The position numbers and the translations under genes were made by a program. From assembly GCF_012641075.1 (NCBI RefSeq), contig NZ_JAAXLJ010000016.1, positions 1 through 59,525 on the forward strand: 59,525 nucleotides of DNA. Reading direction: 5' to 3'. Each line of letters begins with the position of its first letter. Within the stretch, counting starts at the first letter, position 1. The notes under the pieces were generated by a model. That model had not been told where the DNA came from. It saw only the letters and a program-made list of their open reading frames with translations, and did not search any database. The DNA is from Secundilactobacillus angelensis. Its GTDB lineage: Bacteria > Bacillota > Bacilli > Lactobacillales > Lactobacillaceae. Below, one piece after another: positions 33,620 to 43,520 of the stretch.

Positions 33620-33634
33620 TAATAATGATTACGC
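33620..33634 (-). promoter_or_regulatory. Fur/Zur/PerR-type box upstream of the Fur-family gene
   Basis: On the minus strand GCGTAATCATTATTA agrees at 11 of 15 positions with both the Zur (TCGTAATNATTACGA) and PerR (TTATAATNATTATAA) consensus. It overlaps the presumed promoter and suggests autoregulation. Confidence 0.5.
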
Positions 33635-33684
33635 TTAAGACAGTGTATCACAAATAAATGAACAATGACACAGATGTCCTTCTT

Positions 33685-34248
33685 CTACAAAGCAGAAGCT
33701 CGTAATTGGGTAACAATCGTGTCCAATTTTTCTTGAGTATTTCCCCAATGATCATTTTGAATAACCGTAGCAACACCTTTTAAATCCGCTGGCAACGTGA
33801 GATCACGGCTGTACTCCTTGCTCTTAATCCGAGATTGGATCATCTCCAGCTGATCACCACGGTCTCTAAGCCGCTCGTGTAAAATCACAGATTGGCCAAC
33901 CGTCAAAAACAAGATGAACGCCTGCTCTTTTAGTTCACGTACATAAGTCTCTGCCCCCTTAGTATCAAGGACAATGCTCACCAAATCGTTTTTTTCAAAG
34001 GCGCGTTGAAGGCCTTCATACGATGAACCATACTGATAGCCGGCGTAGGTAACGGACTCCAGATAATGGTTACTAGCAAAACTAGCATCCGTTTCAAAAT
34101 AGTAATCCACGCCATCCTTTTCACCAGGGCGCATCGGCCGAGTGGTATGCGTGATGATCCGCGGAATTTGGAATTTAGTTTTTAAATAGGTACTCACCGT
34201 TGTTTTACCAGTTCCCGTCGCACCCGTAATAACAATGACGTGCTTCAT
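33685..34248 (-). CDS. Guanylate kinase-like nucleotide kinase
   Basis: A 187-residue P-loop kinase: ITGATGTGKTTVSTYL at residues 6 to 21, then the GMK-like ITHTTRPMRPGEKDGVDYYF and SVTYAGYQYGSSYEGL. It resembles guanylate kinase in the GMP-binding half, but divergence in the lid leaves room for another nucleotide. A second canonical gmk is expected elsewhere in the genome. The ATG at 34248 follows GGGGGA; an upstream GTG overlaps the Nudix stop. The gene is coupled to the Nudix gene upstream. Confidence 0.75.
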   Translation of the reverse strand: MKHVIVITGATGTGKTTVSTYLKTKFQIPRIITHTTRPMRPGEKDGVDYYFETDASFASNHYLESVTYAGYQYGSSYEGLQRAFEKNDLVSIVLDTKGAETYVRELKEQAFILFLTVGQSVILHERLRDRGDQLEMIQSRIKSKEYSRDLTLPADLKGVATVIQNDHWGNTQEKLDTIVTQLRASAL

Positions 34249-34259
34249 GATTTCCCCCA

Positions 34260-34685
34260 CTATTTAGCCGCAATCTTTGCGGAAATGTATTGATGTGCCC
34301 GCTTCATCAACTGTTTGAGATTATCGTAAGTCAAGCGGTCAACTGCTTCATCCTCGGTAAACCAGCCGAAGTCGCTGATTTCGACATCCTGCTTTTTGAT
34401 CTGAGCGTCAACGGGGACTTCGCTAATAAATAAATGCACTTCCTTATGATTACCATTTGGAAGCTCGTATTTCAATTCATCGTGGTAGCTGGTATCCAGT
34501 TCAACGTGCAGTTGAGTCTCTTCACGTATTTCTCGGATCGCCGTTTCATCCAACTTCTCGTTGCCCTCAACGTGGCCTTTGGGAAAGCCCCAAAAATCAC
34601 TGGTTGCACTTTGCAGCAACAAATACTCTGGCTTCCCGTCCTGAACCCGATAAACGACTGCACCACTTGCCACTTCAGTTGTCAT
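34260..34685 (-). CDS. Nudix hydrolase, diadenosine tetraphosphatase type
   Basis: A 141-residue Nudix protein with the box GHVEGNEKLDETAIREIREE at residues 37 to 56. Tyr/Trp features (FWGFPKGH) and size match asymmetric Ap4A hydrolases. It would remove Ap4A or other nucleotide by-products. The box ends in Thr where Gly is common, as in several Ap4A-type members. It starts from ATG 34685 with GGAGG upstream and is followed at once by the guanylate-kinase-like gene. Confidence 0.82.
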   Translation of the reverse strand: MTTEVASGAVVYRVQDGKPEYLLLQSATSDFWGFPKGHVEGNEKLDETAIREIREETQLHVELDTSYHDELKYELPNGNHKEVHLFISEVPVDAQIKKQDVEISDFGWFTEDEAVDRLTYDNLKQLMKRAHQYISAKIAAK

Positions 34686-34892
34686 TGTAAAATCATCCTC
34701 CGCACATGTTAATTACTCCTATTTTAGCCTAATAAGCAGTGCAAGCAAACTGTGAAATCTCTGTTTCTGTCAATAATCGTCAAAATTGCTGAATTTCCAA
34801 TGCTCGAGTTAAGCCCTGCATTGCTTTTAAAGAACAACATGGTTAAGATAGATTTAAAATTCTTTTCAATCTTTAATTTTGGAGGAACCAAT

Positions 34893-36299
34893 ATGTCATC
34901 ACTTTTTTCACGTCTTTTTCGTCGGGAAAGAGTTGACCGTTACTTGGAAACTGACAAGAAATTTATCAAAACCATGTCAGCGGTTGACTTGATTTCACTG
35001 GGAATTGGTGCCGTCATTGGTACTGGGATCTTCATTCTTCCAGGCACTGTGGCTGCAACTAAGGCCGGCCCTGGGATCATTCTTTCCTTCGTGCTAGCAG
35101 CCGTGGTTTGTTCTACTGCGGCCATGTGTTACGCCGAATTTGCCTCAGCTTTACCGGTTGCTGGGAGCGCCTATTCATACGGTAACTTGGTTTACGGTGA
35201 AATTATTGGCTGGATCCTCGGCTGGGCTTTGATTTTGGAATACGTTCTCGCCGTTGCTGCCGTTTCCAGTGCTTGGGGAGCTTACTTTAAGTCCTTCATG
35301 AGTGGGTTCGGCGTCGACATTCCAGCAGCCATCGTTGGACCGCTGGATATTGCCCACGGCTCTTACGGTAACTGGATCGCCATTATCATCGTACTCATTA
35401 TTTCTTCCATGCTGGCACACGGGGTGAAATCTTCCGTTCGACTCAACAACATTATTGTTTTCGTTAAAATTGCTATTATTTTGTTGTTTGTCCTCGTCGG
35501 TGCGTTTTTCGTCAAACCAGGCAACTGGCACCCCTTCATGCCCTTCGGTTTCCACGGTGTCCTAGCTGGTTCATCAGCGGTCTTCTTCGCTTACCTTGGC
35601 TTCGATGCTGTGTCTAGTTCCGCTGCTGAAGTCAAGAATCCCAAGCGCAACATGCCGGTTGGTATCATTGGTACCCTGATTATCGCAACCTTGCTATACG
35701 TGATGGTTGCCATCGTTCTCACCGGGATGATTAGCTATACTAAACTCAACGTTGCCGATCCGGTTTCATTTGCGCTGCAGATTGTTCACCAAAACTGGGC
35801 AGCTGGTGTTATTGCGTTAGGTGCCTTAGCCGGGATGTTCACCATGATGGTTACCATGATCTACAGTTCGTCACGCTTGATTTACTCGGTTGGCCGAGAT
35901 GGTTTACTGCCCAAGTTTCTGGGCAAATTGGACCGTCATGGCAACCCAATCAACAGTCTGCGAACCATTACAGTCGTGATCGCGGTCATGGGCGGTTTCG
36001 TTCCACTAGACCAACTGACCAACTTGGTTAACATCGGTACACTAATCGCTTTCCTGTTCGTTTCCTTTGGCATTATCCCACTGCGGCATAACAAGGAAAT
36101 CGAAAATAATCAAGGATTTCAAGTTCCATGGTATCCTGTATTACCAGTCATTTCTGGACTACTATGCATGTTCATGCTGACCCAGCTTCAAGCTGAAACC
36201 TGGATTGCTTCTGGCATCTGGTTCTTATTTGGGCTGATCCTATACTTCAGTTATGGCATCCGTCACAGCCGGTTAAATAACCTGGATAACGCCGAATAA
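34893..36299 (+). CDS. APC-family amino-acid permease
   Basis: A 468-residue permease with 12 helices. The APC signature GIGAVIGTGIFILPG lies near residue 39, and helix 6 carries FFAYLGFDAVSSSAAEVKNP. The closest pattern is the CAT/YfnA-like cationic or branched amino-acid permeases; the substrate is unresolved. The ATG at 34893 is fixed by GGAGG (34881-34885). An upstream ATG at 34752 would add 47 residues with no homology and is rejected. Confidence 0.9.
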   Translation: MSSLFSRLFRRERVDRYLETDKKFIKTMSAVDLISLGIGAVIGTGIFILPGTVAATKAGPGIILSFVLAAVVCSTAAMCYAEFASALPVAGSAYSYGNLVYGEIIGWILGWALILEYVLAVAAVSSAWGAYFKSFMSGFGVDIPAAIVGPLDIAHGSYGNWIAIIIVLIISSMLAHGVKSSVRLNNIIVFVKIAIILLFVLVGAFFVKPGNWHPFMPFGFHGVLAGSSAVFFAYLGFDAVSSSAAEVKNPKRNMPVGIIGTLIIATLLYVMVAIVLTGMISYTKLNVADPVSFALQIVHQNWAAGVIALGALAGMFTMMVTMIYSSSRLIYSVGRDGLLPKFLGKLDRHGNPINSLRTITVVIAVMGGFVPLDQLTNLVNIGTLIAFLFVSFGIIPLRHNKEIENNQGFQVPWYPVLPVISGLLCMFMLTQLQAETWIASGIWFLFGLILYFSYGIRHSRLNNLDNAE

Positions 36300-36310
36300 C
36301 TGGTCAAAAT

Positions 36311-36342
36311 AAAAACACCGAATTCATTTTCGGTGTTTTTTT
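36311..36342 (+). terminator. Terminator shared by the permease and antiporter genes
   Basis: AACACCGAA (36314-36322) pairs with TTCGGTGTT (36329-36337). A and T runs on the two sides allow it to work in both directions between convergent genes. Confidence 0.85.
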
Positions 36343-36353
36343 ATCTAAACATT

Positions 36354-37499
36354 CTATTCCAACCTAGCAATAGAGTGTTTTAGCAATAATGGTGCAATCA
36401 CCGTGGACAGAATAATGACCACGATCAATTCCGAATACAACTCTGGCGCCAGTAATTTAGCCTGATACCCGATTTGAGCGATAATTAATGCCATTTCACC
36501 ACGGGAAACCATGCCGGCACCCACAACGTAGGCGCTATTAAAGCTGAAGCCAAGAATTTTAGCGCCTAGCCCGCCACCGATCAGTTTTGAGAGAACGGCG
36601 ACAATTGTCATACCCAGAATCAACAAAATGTTGCTCCAGAAATGATCAAACCGCATTTCGACACCAATGCTAACGAAGAAGATGGGTACGAAAAAAGCGT
36701 AACCGATTGGACTAATATTAGCTTCGACCTCCGTTTGAGCACTGGTTTGTGCCACTGCGATACCGGCAAAGAAGGCACCAATCACGGCGCTTAAACCCGT
36801 CAAGTCAGCTAAATACGCCATTCCCAAACAAATAATGAGTGACATAATCGGCACTGACTGTGGTACTGGCAGCCGTTCAAACAACCGAATCAAAAACGGT
36901 GCGACCCAGCGAATAACCAGGTAAACCATCACAAAGTACACCAACTGTTCGCCGATACTTAAGGCCAGATTGGGTTCTCCAGAACTACTGCTTGAAAACA
37001 TGCTGACAAAGACACTCAGAATCAAGACTGCCATAATATCATCAACCACAGCGGCACCAAGGATGGTCGCACCTTCCTTGGTGTTTAACTTTCCGAATTC
37101 CCGCAATACTTCAACCGAAATAGAAACTGAGGTTGCGGCAAAGACCACGCCCCAGAAAATTGCCCGCTCAAAATTTTGGTGCATCACTACGCCATAAATA
37201 TAAAAACAGATCATGGGCAAAATGACACCCATGGTTGCCACACTGATAGCGGGTTTAAAATACTTTTTAAGCAGTTTTAAATCACTTTCCAAGCCAGCCA
37301 TGAACATTAAAATGATCACACCGATTTCAGCGCCCGCCGTTAATAATTCGCCGGGACGAATCCAATTAAGTAACGCTGGTCCCAGCAAAATTCCCACCAA
37401 GAGTTGGCCAATCACACTGGGAATACCAATCCGCTGACTCAGTGCACCAGCAATGGTAGTAGCAAATAAAATTAGCGCTATTTCGCCAATATAGTTCAA
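36354..37499 (-). CDS. CPA2-family cation:proton antiporter, membrane domain only
   Basis: A 381-residue membrane protein of about 12 helices, IGIPSVIGQLLVGILLGPAL near residue 22 and FMAGLESDLKLL in the middle of the first half, ending after the last helix. It lacks the TrkA domains seen in the protein at 15827, so it is the NapA-like short form. The best start is TTG at 37499 with GAAAGGA upstream. Ion specificity (Na+ or K+) is not visible. Confidence 0.88.
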   Translation of the reverse strand: MNYIGEIALILFATTIAGALSQRIGIPSVIGQLLVGILLGPALLNWIRPGELLTAGAEIGVIILMFMAGLESDLKLLKKYFKPAISVATMGVILPMICFYIYGVVMHQNFERAIFWGVVFAATSVSISVEVLREFGKLNTKEGATILGAAVVDDIMAVLILSVFVSMFSSSSSGEPNLALSIGEQLVYFVMVYLVIRWVAPFLIRLFERLPVPQSVPIMSLIICLGMAYLADLTGLSAVIGAFFAGIAVAQTSAQTEVEANISPIGYAFFVPIFFVSIGVEMRFDHFWSNILLILGMTIVAVLSKLIGGGLGAKILGFSFNSAYVVGAGMVSRGEMALIIAQIGYQAKLLAPELYSELIVVIILSTVIAPLLLKHSIARLE

Positions 37500-37628
37500 A
37501 TAAACGTTCCTTTCTATCCTTGTCCTCAAATTAATTATTACCAGTGTATCATGACTCAAACCTCTCTGGCTATCGCCTGGCTTGCGTTATAATGAAAATA
37601 TCACTCGACTATAGGAGGCTTTCGTTCA

Positions 37629-40028
37629 ATGAAAATTAATCAATTTGCAATCGCTCCAACGACTTTAGCTGATGAAAAAGCCGAATTACTAGGCATTCAG
37701 TTTATCAACCAATCTGATTTACAGCTGACGCCCCACCGGTTACTGCATCGCTTACTTCAGCAAAGTTTTCCCGAAGTTATGAGCACTGAGGCTGCTGACA
37801 GTAAAATTGCTAATCTGCTAGCAGCTGATCAGCTAGATGCGCTGTCACTCACCCAAACCAGCTATGACATTAAGCCCTTACATATTTTGAATCTGATCCT
37901 ACAACTATTAGGTTTCGAAGCAGGCCGAGAGTTCGAACTGGATGCACCAGCAAAAATCCCGTCTAAAGTTAATTTACCGAAATTTCGCCACGAGACTCTA
38001 ACCAACGATGATTTACTTCACGCCTGGTACCAATTACTGATTACCCATACAACAACCGGTCAAACTTTTCTAGACCAGCTAGCCGGACGCGGCTATTTCC
38101 AGCGACGAAAAAGCTTACCCAAACCGCTATTTTTTAATGGCAAAGCTCAGCCGGTTTTCGATACCACTCAACTGATTCATGAAGTTGTGTACGTCGAATC
38201 ACCCCAAGATACCGACCACGATGGGCTGCGAGATCTACTAAAAGTCGAAATTACCCGTCCAGTCGAATCTAACCAGCAACCAGTTCCCGTTCTTTACACT
38301 GCTTCACCCTATAATCAGGGTACCAATGACGAGGCTGGTGACGCGCTAACACACGATGTCAACGTTCCATTGACTGAAAAAAAGCCGACATCATCTACTC
38401 ACAGTGACAACCAACCATCTTCAGAGAAGTTGCCTGATCCACGCGTAGTGAATGCTCAGACTACGCAAGCTGATGAAGCATTTGGAAACACCTTCGATTA
38501 CAGCTTGAACGATTACTTCCTCGCCCGCGGTTTTGCTGTCGTCTACGCTGCTGGCATTGGTACTAAAGAATCAGACGGTTTACGCACCACTGGCGACCCT
38601 GAAGAAACAACCTCGACCATTGCTGTGATTGAATGGCTGAACGGCAAGCGAACCGCCTTCACCAACCGAACCGCTAACATTGCGATTGAGGCATCGTGGT
38701 CAAACCGTCACGTTGCAATGACCGGACGCTCCTACCTAGGCACACTTGCCACTGCTGCGGCAACCACTGGCGTTGCTGGCCTGAAAACAATCATTTGTGA
38801 AGCTGGGATCTCAAGCTGGTACGATTACTATCGGGAAAATGGGCTGGTGATTGCTCCCGGTGGGTTCCCTGGGGAAGACGCCGACGTACTGGCAGAAGAA
38901 ACCTTCTCCCGTGAACAACAAGCTGGTGATTACTCTCGCATCAAAACCAAGTGGCAACAGCAACTTGCAACTATTGGTGAGGAGCAAGGCCGTGACACCG
39001 GCGATTACAACGATTTCTGGGACGCTCGCAACTATCGTAAAAATGCTAACAATATTAAAGCTGACGTCATGATCGTCCACGGGCTCAATGATTGGAATGT
39101 GAAACCACGGCATGCGGAAAAGCTCTGGCGCGCAATCAGTCAACTGCCAATCAGTCGTAAACTTATCCTCCATCAAGGACCGCACATTTACATCAATAAT
39201 TTCCGTTCACTAGACTATACCGATATGGTTAACCTCTGGCTATCTCATGAACTCTATGATTTAGATAACTATGCTGAAAAGATTTTACCTGACGTTTTAG
39301 TTCAAGATAATGTCAGTGCTGAAAACTGGCAGGCGTATCCAGATTGGGGTGCACCCGACAATCAAGTTGCCCATTATCATTTAACACCCAGTGGGCTGTC
39401 CACCGAATCGGCAAGCCAAACATCAGTCACGTTCAATGATCATTTAGAACAATCACTCTTCCAGCGATATGCCAAGGATAATGCACAGTGGCAACGAGAT
39501 CTGGTCAAACAATCTTCACCACTTGATGGTCATCGACAGATTTTTCAGGCACCAGTTCAAACTGATGAGCTGGTTATTGATGGCTGTCCAACTTTGCACC
39601 TCAATGTTTCATCTGACCAATCGGTTGGGCTGATCAGCGCGGAATTAGTTGATCTGGGTGAGTTTAAACGACTAAACCCACTACCGACAACGTTGGCAAG
39701 ACAGGCCATGGCGGTGGGATATCATTTCCGTAAAGAGGATTTGCGTGAATATGAGCTCGCCAAAAAAGAGAGCCCCTATCAGCTGATTTCAAAAGCGCAC
39801 ATGAACCTACAAAACCGGAAGACTTTAACCCACGTTGAAACGATTACGCCAGGCAAAGTTTATCCAATTTCGCTGGAACTGCAACCCACGCATTATCGGC
39901 TTACAGCTGGGCATCAATTAGGCCTGATTGTTTACGCTACCGACTTTGGGATGACTGTCCGTGGTAATCAAAATATCACCTACACATTATCGCTTGCTAA
40001 TAGCTGGTTAGAACTTCCTCGCCTATAG
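37629..40028 (+). CDS. pepX: X-prolyl dipeptidyl aminopeptidase PepX
   Basis: A 799-residue S15 serine peptidase, a normal PepX size. It has the PepX N-terminal domain (residues 1 to 150), the alpha/beta hydrolase core with the nucleophile in GRSYLGTLA near 365, the acid in HGLNDWN, His in HQGPHIY and the C-terminal beta-sandwich. It removes X-Pro dipeptides, notably from casein peptides. An AGGAGG box precedes the ATG. It lies next to proline iminopeptidase, and both deal with proline-rich peptides. Confidence 0.97.
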   Translation: MKINQFAIAPTTLADEKAELLGIQFINQSDLQLTPHRLLHRLLQQSFPEVMSTEAADSKIANLLAADQLDALSLTQTSYDIKPLHILNLILQLLGFEAGREFELDAPAKIPSKVNLPKFRHETLTNDDLLHAWYQLLITHTTTGQTFLDQLAGRGYFQRRKSLPKPLFFNGKAQPVFDTTQLIHEVVYVESPQDTDHDGLRDLLKVEITRPVESNQQPVPVLYTASPYNQGTNDEAGDALTHDVNVPLTEKKPTSSTHSDNQPSSEKLPDPRVVNAQTTQADEAFGNTFDYSLNDYFLARGFAVVYAAGIGTKESDGLRTTGDPEETTSTIAVIEWLNGKRTAFTNRTANIAIEASWSNRHVAMTGRSYLGTLATAAATTGVAGLKTIICEAGISSWYDYYRENGLVIAPGGFPGEDADVLAEETFSREQQAGDYSRIKTKWQQQLATIGEEQGRDTGDYNDFWDARNYRKNANNIKADVMIVHGLNDWNVKPRHAEKLWRAISQLPISRKLILHQGPHIYINNFRSLDYTDMVNLWLSHELYDLDNYAEKILPDVLVQDNVSAENWQAYPDWGAPDNQVAHYHLTPSGLSTESASQTSVTFNDHLEQSLFQRYAKDNAQWQRDLVKQSSPLDGHRQIFQAPVQTDELVIDGCPTLHLNVSSDQSVGLISAELVDLGEFKRLNPLPTTLARQAMAVGYHFRKEDLREYELAKKESPYQLISKAHMNLQNRKTLTHVETITPGKVYPISLELQPTHYRLTAGHQLGLIVYATDFGMTVRGNQNITYTLSLANSWLELPRL

Positions 40029-40077
40029 ATTTGTGATATTATGGTAATTAACTTCAATTTGAAACGAGGTAATTCAC

Positions 40078-40989
40078 ATGAAACAAGGCACCACGATTAT
40101 TACTCTAGATAACGGCTACCATCTGTGGACCAATACGCAGGGTGAAGGCGACATTCATCTGTTAGCATTGCACGGTGGCCCTGGTGGCAACCATGAATAT
40201 TGGGAAGATACCGCACAACAACTGAAAAAGCAGGGCCTGAATGTGCAGGTTCACATGTACGACCAATTAGGTTCGTGGTACTCTGATCAACCCGACTACA
40301 GTGATCCCAAGATTGCTGAAAAATATCTCACCTATGACTATTTCTTGAATGAAGTTGAAGAAGTCCGCCAGAAGCTAGGCTTAGACAACTTCTACTTGAT
40401 TGGTCAATCATGGGGTGGTGCATTAGTCCAAATGTACGCTGCTAAATACGGTCAGCACTTGAAGGGTGCCATCATTTCATCAATGGTCGATAACATTGAT
40501 GAATACGTGACTCACATTAACCAAGTTCGTGAAGAAGCCCTACCAGCAGACGCTGTGGCCTACATGAAGAAGCAGGAAGCTGCTAATAACTACGACGATC
40601 CGCAATACCAAAAGTACGTGGATGTCTTAAACGATGGTTACGTTGACCGCAAGAAGCCAGCTGCTATCTCTCACTTGATTCCAACCATGTCACGCCCAGT
40701 TTACGGAGCATTCCAAGGTGATAACGAATTTGTCATCACCGGCAAATTAAAAGAATGGATGTTTGAATCACACCTCAAGGACATTCAAGTTCCTACTTTA
40801 CTGACCTTTGGTGAACATGAGACCATGCCAATTTCAACAGCCAAACGGATGGCAACCGAAATTCCACATGCTCGCTTGGTTACCACGCCAGAAGGTGGCC
40901 ACCATCACATGATCGATAATGCGCCAGTTTACTACGATCATCTTGCAACCTTCATGCGAGACGTCGAAAATAATAATTTTAACGACTAA
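40078..40989 (+). CDS. Proline iminopeptidase
   Basis: A 303-residue S33 alpha/beta hydrolase with HGGPGG (oxyanion loop, residues 32 to 37), the nucleophile Ser in GQSWGG near 109, an acid in the TFGEHE region and His in GGHHHM. It cleaves N-terminal proline, completing breakdown of peptides trimmed by PepX 49 bp upstream. It resembles PepI/Pip of lactobacilli. An ACGAGG box precedes the ATG. Confidence 0.93.
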   Translation: MKQGTTIITLDNGYHLWTNTQGEGDIHLLALHGGPGGNHEYWEDTAQQLKKQGLNVQVHMYDQLGSWYSDQPDYSDPKIAEKYLTYDYFLNEVEEVRQKLGLDNFYLIGQSWGGALVQMYAAKYGQHLKGAIISSMVDNIDEYVTHINQVREEALPADAVAYMKKQEAANNYDDPQYQKYVDVLNDGYVDRKKPAAISHLIPTMSRPVYGAFQGDNEFVITGKLKEWMFESHLKDIQVPTLLTFGEHETMPISTAKRMATEIPHARLVTTPEGGHHHMIDNAPVYYDHLATFMRDVENNNFND

Positions 40990-41008
40990 TAAGCGTCTTA
41001 AACCAATC

Positions 41009-41046
41009 AAAAAGGTTTCGAACTCAACTGAGCTCGAAACCTTTTT
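41009..41046. terminator. Bidirectional terminator
   Basis: AAAAAGGTTTCGA (41009-41021) pairs with TCGAAACCTTTTT (41034-41046) between the convergent iminopeptidase and L,D-transpeptidase genes. Confidence 0.85.
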
Positions 41047-41054
41047 TGTAGTGT

Positions 41055-41642
41055 CTAGTCAATGACAACTTTAGTTCCATAAGTGACGTTGTTGTAAAAC
41101 CATCTGGCATCGGGGACTGCTAATCTCACACAACCATGAGAGTGCGCGGTCCGCCCAAGCATATCGGCTTCCTTGACATTAAACTTACCATACTGGTCGG
41201 TAGGGACACTGTGGAATAGATAAATACCATGATCTTTGAATGATACCCAATCCTTGGCACCCTCTTTAGACTCTGCATTGTAGAAAAATTTACCGTGTTC
41301 AGCTTGAATATGGAAAGTCCCCTTTGGCGTTGAATCATCCACACCAGTTGAAGCATACATGGTGTAAACGGTGTGCTTACCATCCATGATGAACACCCGT
41401 TGCTGCTTCACGGAAACATGGATCCACGGATTCTTCAACTGCTGCCACTTAGGATACGGCTTGTTTTCAGAAGATTTCCGCCAGTTAATATGAGTTGGTG
41501 TCACCTTTTTAGTAGTGACTGCTTTTTTGGTCGTTTGAGTTGCTGCCTGATCACCCTCACTGGGTGTCATTAAATGGTTTGCCGTAACGCCTAATAAGGC
41601 AATGGCAACAATCAGCGCAATTATTTGCAATACCCGCTTCAT
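41055..41642 (-). CDS. L,D-transpeptidase (YkuD domain)
   Basis: A 195-residue exported enzyme. One N-terminal helix (residues 4 to 22) anchors it, a Thr/Lys-rich linker follows, and the YkuD domain runs from about 80 to the end. The catalytic motif HSHGCVRL holds the nucleophile Cys, with an upstream His in IYLFHS. It would cross-link peptidoglycan by 3-3 bonds or attach wall components. It is monocistronic. Confidence 0.92.
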   Translation of the reverse strand: MKRVLQIIALIVAIALLGVTANHLMTPSEGDQAATQTTKKAVTTKKVTPTHINWRKSSENKPYPKWQQLKNPWIHVSVKQQRVFIMDGKHTVYTMYASTGVDDSTPKGTFHIQAEHGKFFYNAESKEGAKDWVSFKDHGIYLFHSVPTDQYGKFNVKEADMLGRTAHSHGCVRLAVPDARWFYNNVTYGTKVVID

Positions 41643-41728
41643 AATCTCTCTCCAAACATGTCTTAGTAGTTATAATTGTAGCATGCAAATATTTCAAGGA
41701 GATAACATTTAGCTAAACTAACAACTTT

Positions 41729-43276
41729 TTACTGATTCTTAAGACTTAGTTTTTCAACGTTCAGCACTTTATCTGCTAATCCCTCGTAGAAACTTACCTC
41801 ATGGCTGACAACGATTGCGTTACCGGGGAACTTGTTGATGGCGTCCTTCAAAGCTTCCTTGGTTTCTTCATCCAGATGGTTCGTCGGTTCATCTAAAATC
41901 AAGAAGTTGCTTGGTTCAAATTCCATCATCGCTAATTTAACTTTTGTCTGTTCACCACCAGAGAGTTGACCGATGGGCTTCATAGCGTTGGCAGCATCCA
42001 GCCCACACTTTGCCAGCTTAGTTCGAATCGCCTTTTGAGGCAGCTTTTCATACTTTGCTTGAATAATTTTAAGCGGCGTTTCCTGGTCATTTTCCCATTC
42101 CAAGTCTTGGCTGAAATAGCTGACCTTGGCGGAAGGTGAAAACTGAGCTGAACCACCCTTTGAATCAATTAAACCTAAAATGGTTTTAATTAGAGTCGAC
42201 TTCCCCACTCCGTTGAAGCCTTCAAAACCAACTTTTTCACCAGTATTTACTGAGAATGTAACTGGTTTTAGCAATGGCCGGTTATAGCCAACGGACAGGT
42301 GATCAACTACCAGTGCATTCTGCGAGCCAGTGTCTTCATATGGAAAGTTAAAGGTCGCCTGAATATTACTCGAAGGTGGATCCACCAAGTCCATATGCGA
42401 CAGCTGTTTCTCCCGGGACTTCGCCTGTTTTGAGCGGGTCCCTGCCTTGAATTTAGCGATGAATTTTTCGGTTTTCTCAATCTTAAGTTGTTGCTTTTCG
42501 TATTCTTTACGCTGGGCTTCTTCTCGTTCCGCCCGTTGGCGCATGGCAGATTTAAAACTACCACGGTACTTAGTGATCTTGCCGAAAGCCACATTAATAA
42601 TACAGTTAGTGACCTGTTCGAGAAAATCATAATCATGAGAAATGATCATGGCAGCACCGTCGAAACCGTTCAAATACTCCACCAGCCAGGCAATGTGGGC
42701 CACGTCTAAGTAGTTAGTCGGTTCATCCAGTAGAATAACGTCTGGATTTTGCAGTAATAACTTAGCTAAAATAATCTTAGACCGTTGACCACCAGACATC
42801 TGGGCAACTTCATGATCGCGGCCAATATCGTCAAGCCCAAGTCCTGTAATGATCCGTTCTATTTCAGTTTCAATATCATAAAAATTGCTGGCTTCCAGCT
42901 CCTCTTGGATTCGGCCAGCTCGTTCCAATAACTTATCGTCCGTAGTTTCCGCATAATCGGTATACAGTTGCGCCATGCGGTCATTTTTATCGTATAAATC
43001 TTGGAATGCCGTATGCAAAAAGTCAATTAGCGTCATGCCTTCTGGAATATCGGCATATTGATCCAGGTAACCCACGTGAACACCACGCTGCCACTTAACG
43101 GAACCGGACAGTGGTAATTCGTCTCCAGTCAGCACCTTGATCAGCGTCGATTTACCAACCCCGTTTTGGCCGACGATCCCCATGTGTTCACCCTTATTTA
43201 GTTGAAAACTGGCATCATCGTATAGTTGTTTATCAGCGAAAGCCATGCTCAGGTCTTCAACTTCTAGTAAAGCCAT
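41729..43276 (-). CDS. ABC-F family ATPase
   Basis: A 515-residue protein of two ABC domains without membrane helices. Walker A motifs are GQNGVGKSTLIKVL near residue 37 and GFNGVGKSTLIKTI near 352; signatures are SGGQRSKIILAKLL and SGGEQTKVKLAMM. The linker (about 240 to 320) is charged and helical. ABC-F proteins bind the ribosomal E site and act in translation or antibiotic protection. The short P-site tip suggests a housekeeping type such as YbiT/YkpA. A leader with paired segments precedes it. Confidence 0.9.
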   Translation of the reverse strand: MALLEVEDLSMAFADKQLYDDASFQLNKGEHMGIVGQNGVGKSTLIKVLTGDELPLSGSVKWQRGVHVGYLDQYADIPEGMTLIDFLHTAFQDLYDKNDRMAQLYTDYAETTDDKLLERAGRIQEELEASNFYDIETEIERIITGLGLDDIGRDHEVAQMSGGQRSKIILAKLLLQNPDVILLDEPTNYLDVAHIAWLVEYLNGFDGAAMIISHDYDFLEQVTNCIINVAFGKITKYRGSFKSAMRQRAEREEAQRKEYEKQQLKIEKTEKFIAKFKAGTRSKQAKSREKQLSHMDLVDPPSSNIQATFNFPYEDTGSQNALVVDHLSVGYNRPLLKPVTFSVNTGEKVGFEGFNGVGKSTLIKTILGLIDSKGGSAQFSPSAKVSYFSQDLEWENDQETPLKIIQAKYEKLPQKAIRTKLAKCGLDAANAMKPIGQLSGGEQTKVKLAMMEFEPSNFLILDEPTNHLDEETKEALKDAINKFPGNAIVVSHEVSFYEGLADKVLNVEKLSLKNQ

Positions 43277-43520
43277 TTAATCATTTACCTCCTTTAATTG
43301 TGTGCAGAGGTAGGCTTTTAAAGCATATCTAAGGGGCTTTCAGCAAACTACCAAACTGGTAACCTGTCAAAAGTCCCTTAGCTGTAACTTTCAGCTTGCC
43401 GGAACACCATCATTTAAACTGCCTTTAAAGGCTAAATTTAAGTTCATTTTCATTTTTTTACAACACTTCACCCTATCACGAAACCTTTTCAATAGCAAGA
43501 AATGAAGCCATAAATCCGCA
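43277..43520 (-). promoter_or_regulatory. Leader region of the ABC-F gene
   Basis: A TATAAT lies on the minus strand at 43525-43520, so the leader may be about 235 nt. CTAAGGG (43329-43335) and CCCTTAG (43375-43381) form the base of a long stem. Nearer the gene TACCTC (43286-43291) and GAGGTA (43307-43312) pair, which would bury the GGAGGT of the ABC-F mRNA. A frame for MKMNLNLAFKGSLNDGVPAS is a possible leader peptide, but its RBS is weak. Confidence 0.4.

Noticed and set aside
34752-34892. Longer start of the APC permease at 34752
   Set aside because: The added 47 residues show no permease features and the GGAGG box fits only the ATG at 34893.
15827-37499. The two CPA2 antiporters as a recent duplication
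   Set aside because: One has TrkA domains and the other ends after the membrane part. Their membrane parts differ throughout, so they are old paralogues.
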